The notes under the pieces: model-generated | What the model was told of the DNA's origin: nothing | Databases searched by the model: none | The model's input: only the letters and a program-made list of their open reading frames with translations | Made by a program: the position numbers and the translations under genes | Assembly: GCA_934122125.1 (NCBI GenBank) | Contig: CAKOVW010000021.1 | Span: forward strand, 1 to 21,568 | Length of the DNA stretch: 21,568 bases | DNA from: an uncultured Clostridia bacterium | GTDB taxonomy: Bacteria; Bacillota; Clostridia; TANB77; CAG-508 | Reading direction: 5' to 3' | Part shown: positions 16,772 to 21,568 of the stretch, one piece after another | Numbering within the stretch: the stretch's first letter is position 1 | Layout: each line of letters begins with the position of its first letter

Positions 16772-19075
16772 TTATTTTATATTATATTCTATACTATTTA
16801 TAGTTATTATTTTGTTGGTATATTCATCTTGTAGATAATTTATTTTGAATTGTTCCTCATTTACTTTTACTAATTTATATTTATTTAAGTCCACTAATAC
16901 TTCATCTGACAAACTCATCCCTAATGGCAAGGTTTGGTTTGTATTATCAAAAAATGTTATATTTGAATAATATAATATTGGCATAGCTTCTTTTAAATTT
17001 ATCTTGTACAAATACATTTCAGTATTTTCAACCTGTTCTTCAATTGCCTTATTTGCATCTAAGTGAAATATATTTAAATTTTTAGTGTCTAATTCTTTAT
17101 TTGAAGTCATATATATTGGCAGATTTTGCTGTGTTGTTATTTTACAAAATGCTTCTTTAATTAAGTTCAAATAATTTCTTAAGCTATCAATATACATATT
17201 TAAATCTATCTGCTTAGATATGTTTAGTACTTTATATTTATCTTTCTCAATTTCTCTATGTTTAGTGTTATTCAATTCCTTTATTTTTGTTATATCTTCT
17301 GACATTCCACCAAATACATCAAAATCTTTTAAGTTTATTACGTCTATATTGTTTTCATACTCTTCTTTTAGTTTGTTTAAGTCTTGCTCTAACATTTCTT
17401 TTTGTTGTTTTGTTAATTTATCACTTTTGGTATTATTTAAAATTTGTGCTGAATTTAGTGCCTGTTTTACTGCAAATATAGCATCAGTTTCATTTTTTGA
17501 TAATTTTCTTCTTTGAAGTTCATCTACATTTTTTCCAAAATCTTCAATATCTTCTTCATAATCAAAATATTTGCCAATTTTATCTTTTGAAGCATTTTCT
17601 ATTTCTTCTGCTTCATTTAGACTAGGCAATTCATCCTTATTAGTGAATTTCCAAAATTCAAAAATGCTCTTTTTATGTAGTTCAATTTCGTTTAAATAAA
17701 TATTGGCATTTTTTATTTTTCTTTCTAAGTTCACTTTTTTTAATTCTAATGCCTTTTCATCTATTTTTAATGCTTTTAACATTTTTTCTCTTGCTTCTAG
17801 TTTAGTGCATATTTCTATTAGGTCTTCAATTGTATATTGCTTTGTTTGTGATACTGTTACTTCTTCTTTTTCTTGTGGTTTTACTTTTTGAGTTATAGAT
17901 TTTTCTTTATTTTTTTCAATTGGTTTTAGCTCTTTTTTTCTGGTTGAAAAATAATATTTCACCTTTCCAAAAAATGTTTTTTTACATTCTAAAAATGTTG
18001 ATATTTGACGTTGTTTGCTTAAATACTCAGTCGATTGCTTTTCAACTAACTTTTTTATTTCTTGTAACTTAGTTTGAGCATCTTGTATTTTCTTTTCTTC
18101 TAAATTTATTAACATTTTTTTCTGATTTGCTTCAAATTGTACAAAGTTCGTTAGTTCATCATAGCTGATTGTTTTTTCTCCAATACTAGTTTTAAGACTA
18201 AATTCTAATGAACCTTCATCATTTATTTTAGTTTTAAAATTAAAGTCATCTGGAAAAGCTGTTGATAAAATGAATAATGCCTTTATTAATTTGTATTGTT
18301 TTAGTGCTTCTTCTTTGTTATTTAAAGTTATATTATAGTTACTTTTTACTTTTTCATATACTCTTGTCCCACCAACTATTTTTAGTTGCATTTTACCTTT
18401 TATATCATATACTTCGTAGATATTTGGCCACTCTTTTGTATAATACCACAAGTAATTTTCCATATCTGTTATTTGGCTTTTTAATAAATAACTACCAGAA
18501 TATTCTTGATAACTAATTGGTACAAATATTAATTCTTTTTTTCTATTTTTTTTACTTTCAATTTGCTTTTTTAATAAATAGAATAATGCTGCATTGTTAT
18601 ATTCATTTGTTGGAACAAGCATAAAGTATTGTTCAGAAACATCAGAATAATATATTTGCCAAGTATAGTTTCCCTCATATTTTACTTGATTAGGTATTTG
18701 TTTTTTTAGCTTTTCCTGCTCACTTTTTATTTTTTTTATTTCATCTAGATCTGTATCATTAAGTAAACTCAAAAATGTAGTAAATTTTTCTGCATTCTTT
18801 TCTGTTTTTGAGTCTAGGTAATTACTAATTGGACTGCTTAATTTATATTTTTCATTTAAATCAGTTAGTCTATCTGTTGGTGTTAAAAGAATTTCTATAT
18901 CACTAACATCTATATATTTGTATACTTTATAGCTTGTATCTTCATATGATTTTAGTGTTCTAAAAGAAAATGGAGTAAATTCTGTTAAGAATTTAGGTAT
19001 TCTTTCCAAATTTAATCCAATATATTTTAGTTTTTCTTTCAATTTTTCTTTATCTTCTGCAATATTTTTTCGCAT
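16772..19075 (-). CDS. Unrecognised 767-residue coiled-coil protein
   Basis: A long intact frame, certainly coding: uninterrupted over 2.3 kb in AT-rich DNA, with AGGGGG before the ATG, a promoter upstream and a terminator downstream. I do not recognise the family. There is no signal peptide or membrane segment. Residues 1-310 look globular and rich in Tyr and Phe (for example YEGNYTWQIYYSD at 133-145 and MENYLWYYTKEWPNIYEVYD at 205-224). About 315-365 and 415-470 are strongly charged heptad-like helices, probably coiled coils, separated by a lysine-rich linker. About 480-620 is acidic and helical, and 640-767 looks globular again. No nuclease, ATPase or protease motif is apparent. The build suggests a cytoplasmic scaffold or a phage- or element-related protein, but this is not supported by any domain. 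It stands alone between a tRNA gene and an accessory cluster. Confidence 0.85.
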   Translation of the reverse strand: MRKNIAEDKEKLKEKLKYIGLNLERIPKFLTEFTPFSFRTLKSYEDTSYKVYKYIDVSDIEILLTPTDRLTDLNEKYKLSSPISNYLDSKTEKNAEKFTTFLSLLNDTDLDEIKKIKSEQEKLKKQIPNQVKYEGNYTWQIYYSDVSEQYFMLVPTNEYNNAALFYLLKKQIESKKNRKKELIFVPISYQEYSGSYLLKSQITDMENYLWYYTKEWPNIYEVYDIKGKMQLKIVGGTRVYEKVKSNYNITLNNKEEALKQYKLIKALFILSTAFPDDFNFKTKINDEGSLEFSLKTSIGEKTISYDELTNFVQFEANQKKMLINLEEKKIQDAQTKLQEIKKLVEKQSTEYLSKQRQISTFLECKKTFFGKVKYYFSTRKKELKPIEKNKEKSITQKVKPQEKEEVTVSQTKQYTIEDLIEICTKLEAREKMLKALKIDEKALELKKVNLERKIKNANIYLNEIELHKKSIFEFWKFTNKDELPSLNEAEEIENASKDKIGKYFDYEEDIEDFGKNVDELQRRKLSKNETDAIFAVKQALNSAQILNNTKSDKLTKQQKEMLEQDLNKLKEEYENNIDVINLKDFDVFGGMSEDITKIKELNNTKHREIEKDKYKVLNISKQIDLNMYIDSLRNYLNLIKEAFCKITTQQNLPIYMTSNKELDTKNLNIFHLDANKAIEEQVENTEMYLYKINLKEAMPILYYSNITFFDNTNQTLPLGMSLSDEVLVDLNKYKLVKVNEEQFKINYLQDEYTNKIITINSIEYNIK

Positions 19076-19100
19076 TTTTCCCCCTGCTTATTATTTATAA

Positions 19101-19140
19101 TTCTAGAACAATTAAGAACCTCTTTCCTAATGTTCTGGAA
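19101..19140 (-). promoter_or_regulatory. Leader hairpin upstream of the 767-residue protein gene
   Basis: In the roughly 88-base untranslated leader, TTCCAGAAC (19140-19132) can pair with GTTCTAGAA (19109-19101) over 9 bp with one wobble. The same 5' arm can instead pair with a nearer GTTCT (19119-19115), so two exclusive hairpins are possible. It lies 25 bases before the start codon. Confidence 0.4.
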
Positions 19141-19169
19141 CCCAATTTATTTTATTAATTGTTAGGTTT

Positions 19170-19198
19170 AGTATATCATAAAACCAAAAAACTAGCAA
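19170..19198 (-). promoter_or_regulatory. Promoter of the 767-residue protein gene
   Basis: TTGCTA (19198-19193), a 17-base spacer and TATACT (19175-19170) on the minus strand. The 319 bases between this gene and the next on the right (19076-19394) hold only this promoter, its leader hairpin and a probable -10 box for the rightward genes. No gene is seen there. Confidence 0.65.
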
Positions 19199-19356
19199 CT
19201 AATTAAATATAATTGATTTTTTATTATTCACCATATTATTCTCAATGTAGCATAGAAATTTTATAGTTTGAACTTGGTGTTTTTTGAGGTCATACATGAA
19301 AAGATGAAGAAACGACTTTTTATAAAAATAATATAGAAAAATTTTTACATTTATTG

Positions 19357-19362
19357 TATAAT
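19357..19362 (+). promoter_or_regulatory. -10 box for the ABC-stub/GNAT/hydrolase cluster
   Basis: A perfect TATAAT 33 bases before the ATG at 19395. No convincing -35 is present at 16-18 bases, so this is a weaker call than the other promoters. Confidence 0.4.
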
Positions 19363-19394
19363 AAACAGGAAAATTAGCATTTTAGGTGGTAAAA

Positions 19395-19736
19395 ATGAAA
19401 AATAGTAATATCAATTTTATATTTGGTTTATTAAATAAAAAGAAATTTCTTTTATGTTTATTAATAGAAGCCTTTTTGGATTCTATATATTATGTAATTC
19501 CATATACGTTTGCGTTATTTTTAACTTTGCCTTTTACCTTAGAAAAAGCAATAATTGTTGCTTCAATATTTATAGCTTCAAAATCAATTAGATGTTTCGT
19601 TTTATGGTTTGAAAGAAAAATAATGGATAATTATTTATATGAATATGCTAATGTTCAATATTTAGAGTATTATAAAAAACTTACAAAAGTACCTGTTGAA
19701 ACTTTAACCAAATATCAAACTGGATATACAGTTTAA
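19395..19736 (+). pseudogene. N-terminal stub of an ABC exporter (truncated)
   Basis: 113 residues from the ATG at 19395, which has AGGTGG upstream (a GTG at 19386 overlaps that site and was rejected). It contains two hydrophobic segments (about 15-45 and 48-70), then a charged cytoplasmic loop ending near TKYQTGY. This matches the layout of the start of an ABC transporter membrane domain, up to the point where family members read on into the third helix. A full exporter would have about 580 residues including the ATPase, and no ATPase follows: the next gene starts 40 bases after the stop. A +2 shift near the end gives a few more plausible residues before another stop, which suggests decay. 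It could instead be a real small membrane protein. The family call rests on general resemblance only. Confidence 0.6.
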
Positions 19737-19775
19737 TTTCTGTATCTTATAATTTATACTTGTGTGGAGGTAATA

Positions 19776-20528
19776 ATGATATTTGAAATAAATAATTTGG
19801 AAAAACTAAAGGAAATTAAGCCACTTTTTACTGATATAAGGTTTTACATGGGAAATAGCGTTTTAGATGGTGTTATGGGAAAAGCCTTTGTAGATAACAT
19901 TGAAAATCCTAATATTGCATTTTTAGTAGTTAGAAAGTATTGCTTTATTAGTGGAAATATAAATGATAGAAAGCTAAAGGACATCATTGATAAAAACTTT
20001 AAGAGTTATACATTGATACCAAGTGATATTATCGCTAATAAAATTGAAAATATATATTCTAGTAATGTACAAAAATCACAAAGATATTCAATAAAAAAAG
20101 ATGTGTCATTTGATGTAGACAAATTATATCATATGTCAAATAGTCTGGAAAAAGATTTTGTTCTTGTTAAAATTGATGAAACTCTTGCTGATAAAATTAA
20201 AAAACTAGACTTTATAAACATAACAGATAATTATAAAAAGGACGGTATAGGCTTTTGCTGTTTGCATAATAACGAAATAATTGGTGTAGCATCATCTAAT
20301 ATTTTTTATAAAAACGGAATTGAAGTTAATATAAAAGTAAAAGAAGAATATCGTAGAAAAGGAATTGCTACAGCAATGGCTTCTAAACTTATTATAGAAT
20401 GTTTAAATCAAAATAAAAAAGTAAGTTGGGACGCAGCCAATCTTAATTCAGTTAATTTAGCAGGAAAACTGGGTTTTGAGTATGACTCAGCATATAATAT
20501 TTATAATTTTAAGGAGATTGAAAAATGA
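19776..20528 (+). CDS. GNAT family N-acetyltransferase, ZmaR-like
   Basis: 250 residues from the ATG at 19776, which has GGAGG five bases upstream (a GTG at 19764 overlaps the binding site and was rejected). The C-terminal half is a GNAT fold: acetyl-CoA motif A VKEEYRRKGIATAMA (188-202, with RRKGIA as the pyrophosphate loop), then SWDAANLNSVNLAGKLGF at 217-234. This last segment and the long N-terminal domain are characteristic of the GNAT group that includes the zwittermicin A resistance acetyltransferase ZmaR. Members transfer an acetyl group to a small molecule or amine. The substrate here is unknown. It overlaps the next gene by 4 bases (ATGA). Confidence 0.85.
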   Translation: MIFEINNLEKLKEIKPLFTDIRFYMGNSVLDGVMGKAFVDNIENPNIAFLVVRKYCFISGNINDRKLKDIIDKNFKSYTLIPSDIIANKIENIYSSNVQKSQRYSIKKDVSFDVDKLYHMSNSLEKDFVLVKIDETLADKIKKLDFINITDNYKKDGIGFCCLHNNEIIGVASSNIFYKNGIEVNIKVKEEYRRKGIATAMASKLIIECLNQNKKVSWDAANLNSVNLAGKLGFEYDSAYNIYNFKEIEK

Positions 20529-21304
20529 AAAATTTAAGTAAAGAAATAGAAAAATTAGTAGAATGTTCAAATGAAAATACCTCGATTTTAATTAAAGAAT
20601 TAAATTCAGATTGTGATATATATAACTTTAATAGCACTGAAAAGTTAGTATCTGCTTCAATAATTAAAGTGCCAATAATGTTAGCAATTTTTAATGAAGT
20701 TAAAAATGGAAAAGCAAATTTAAATGATATGATTTTTGTTACCCAAAATGATATTCTATATGATACTGAAGTATTTGAGAATGGAGAAAAAAATTATTCA
20801 ATAAACGAATTAATTAATTGGATGATAATTGAATCTGATAATACCGCAACAAATGTATTGTTAAAGCATTTTGGTATGGAAAATGTTAATCATTATATTG
20901 CCAATGTTTTAAAAGTGAAATCTACATATTTACAAAGATATATGCTAGACAAAAAAGCTATAGAAAGTGGATTAAATAATTATACGAGTCAAAAAGATAT
21001 GTTGGATATTTTTACTCTCTTATTTAATAAAGAAATTTTAAATGAAGAGTTATGTGATATTGCAATAAACATATTATATAATCAACGTTGTCAGGACCAA
21101 ATAATGAGATATATTTTTGAACCTATAAAATTTGCTCATAAAACTGGGGCACTTGATTATTTAAATCACGATGTAGGTGTAATGAATATTAATAACAAAA
21201 TGTTTTATATTGGAGTTTCTGTATACAATTCAAATAATAAGAAAGGCAATAGAAAATTAATTGGCAATATAGGAAAGAAAATATATGATTATTTAATTAA
21301 TTAG
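20525..21304 (+). CDS. Class A beta-lactamase-fold serine hydrolase, cytoplasmic
   Basis: 259 residues with the three active-site motifs of the serine beta-lactamase/transpeptidase fold: SIIK at 45-48 (nucleophile S45, K48), SDN at 104-106 and KTG at 206-208. The omega-loop region reads RYMLDKKAIESGLNNYTS (about 138-155). It lacks the RxExxLN pattern with the deacylating glutamate of true class A beta-lactamases, so antibiotic hydrolysis is unlikely. It also has no signal peptide or membrane segment, so it acts in the cytoplasm if the start is correct. The start overlaps the acetyltransferase stop by four bases, with AAGGAG before it, so the pair is translationally coupled. Its substrate may be an ester, amide or peptide. 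Confidence 0.85.
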   Translation: MKNLSKEIEKLVECSNENTSILIKELNSDCDIYNFNSTEKLVSASIIKVPIMLAIFNEVKNGKANLNDMIFVTQNDILYDTEVFENGEKNYSINELINWMIIESDNTATNVLLKHFGMENVNHYIANVLKVKSTYLQRYMLDKKAIESGLNNYTSQKDMLDIFTLLFNKEILNEELCDIAINILYNQRCQDQIMRYIFEPIKFAHKTGALDYLNHDVGVMNINNKMFYIGVSVYNSNNKKGNRKLIGNIGKKIYDYLIN

Positions 21305-21394
21305 AATAAAGAGTATGTGAATTTCCATAATATAAGGTTTATATAAAATACTCAACTCACGAACTTTAATTAGTCCGTAAGCTATTTTTTATGG

Positions 21395-21448
21395 AGCAAG
21401 TGTCGTAGATATCTACAACTTCTTTTGCTATGACGTGATAAATATCAC
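21395..21448. other. Non-coding stretch with two palindromes
   Basis: GTAGATATCTAC (21405-21416) is a perfect 12-bp palindrome lying inside a weaker stem of AGCAA (21395-21399) and TTGCT (21425-21429). GTGATAAATATCAC (21435-21448) is a second palindrome with a two-base centre. These are the only features seen in the stretch after the hydrolase gene apart from a possible promoter. They may be protein-binding sites or part of a leader RNA. No T-run suits a terminator. Confidence 0.4.
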
Positions 21449-21505
21449 TCACTACTAATAATATAACATAAATTAATATTAATTCAATATTTTTTAGTCA
21501 ATTTG

Positions 21506-21534
21506 TTCAATAAAATATCGAATAATGTTATAAT
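21506..21534 (+). promoter_or_regulatory. Possible promoter for a gene starting at the window edge
   Basis: A perfect TATAAT (21529-21534) has TTCAAT 17 bases upstream, a poor -35. Downstream, GAGG (21547-21550) precedes a GTG at 21561 by ten bases, which could start a gene running out of the window. Only two codons are visible, so no gene is called. Confidence 0.35.
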
Positions 21535-21568
21535 ATTAATAGATTTGAGGCGATAGAATAGTGATAAA

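Noticed and set aside
20525..21304. A beta-lactam resistance gene
   Set aside because: The class A glutamate motif and a signal peptide are both missing, so the fold alone does not support resistance.
1..21568. CRISPR array, insertion sequence or prophage
   Set aside because: No regularly spaced repeats, transposase, integrase or phage structural genes are visible on either strand.

Overview
The window is a very AT-rich piece of chromosome from a low-GC Gram-positive bacterium. It is almost certainly a spore-forming member of the Clostridia: it carries the spore protease gene gpr, the Firmicute block yicC-remA-gmk-rpoZ, AddA, and strong AGGAGG ribosome binding sites throughout. I cannot name a genus from the sequence. 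Most of the window is ordinary core chromosome. The accessory part lies to the right of about 16.7 kb.

Positions 1-13916 are all on the minus strand. Read in the direction of transcription (right to left), the order is gpr; then cdd-folD-dprA from their own promoter; then rsmE, a lysine-rich membrane protein, yicC, remA, rpoZ and gmk from another good promoter, closed by a hairpin that overlaps the end of gmk; then addA from a strong promoter with an inverted repeat just upstream; then a 145-bp foldback element; then dnaE, whose stop codon lies inside the ribosome binding site of a further gene cut off by the window edge. These genes cover DNA replication and repair (dnaE, addA, dprA), nucleotide and one-carbon metabolism (gmk, cdd, folD), RNA and transcription functions (rsmE, yicC, rpoZ, remA) and spore germination (gpr).

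Positions 13917-16523 hold a divergent plus-strand operon: lemA followed by a DUF2207 membrane protein gene. The DUF2207 gene is split by a clean +1 frameshift near 15145 but is otherwise intact. A weak intrinsic terminator follows.

Positions 16591-16759 hold a tRNA-Leu(CAA) gene with its own promoter and an intrinsic terminator that can serve both strands.

Positions 16772-21568 look accessory. They contain a 767-residue coiled-coil protein I do not recognise (minus strand, with its own promoter and a leader hairpin), the stub of an ABC exporter, a GNAT acetyltransferase of the ZmaR-like type, and a cytoplasmic class A beta-lactamase-fold serine hydrolase that appears to lack the deacylating glutamate. 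The last two genes overlap by 4 bp. The window ends in a non-coding stretch with two short palindromes and a possible promoter for a gene beginning at the edge.

I found no clearly new multi-gene system. The best leads are the 145-bp foldback element, the unrecognised 767-residue protein with its leader, and the acetyltransferase/serine hydrolase pair next to an exporter remnant.
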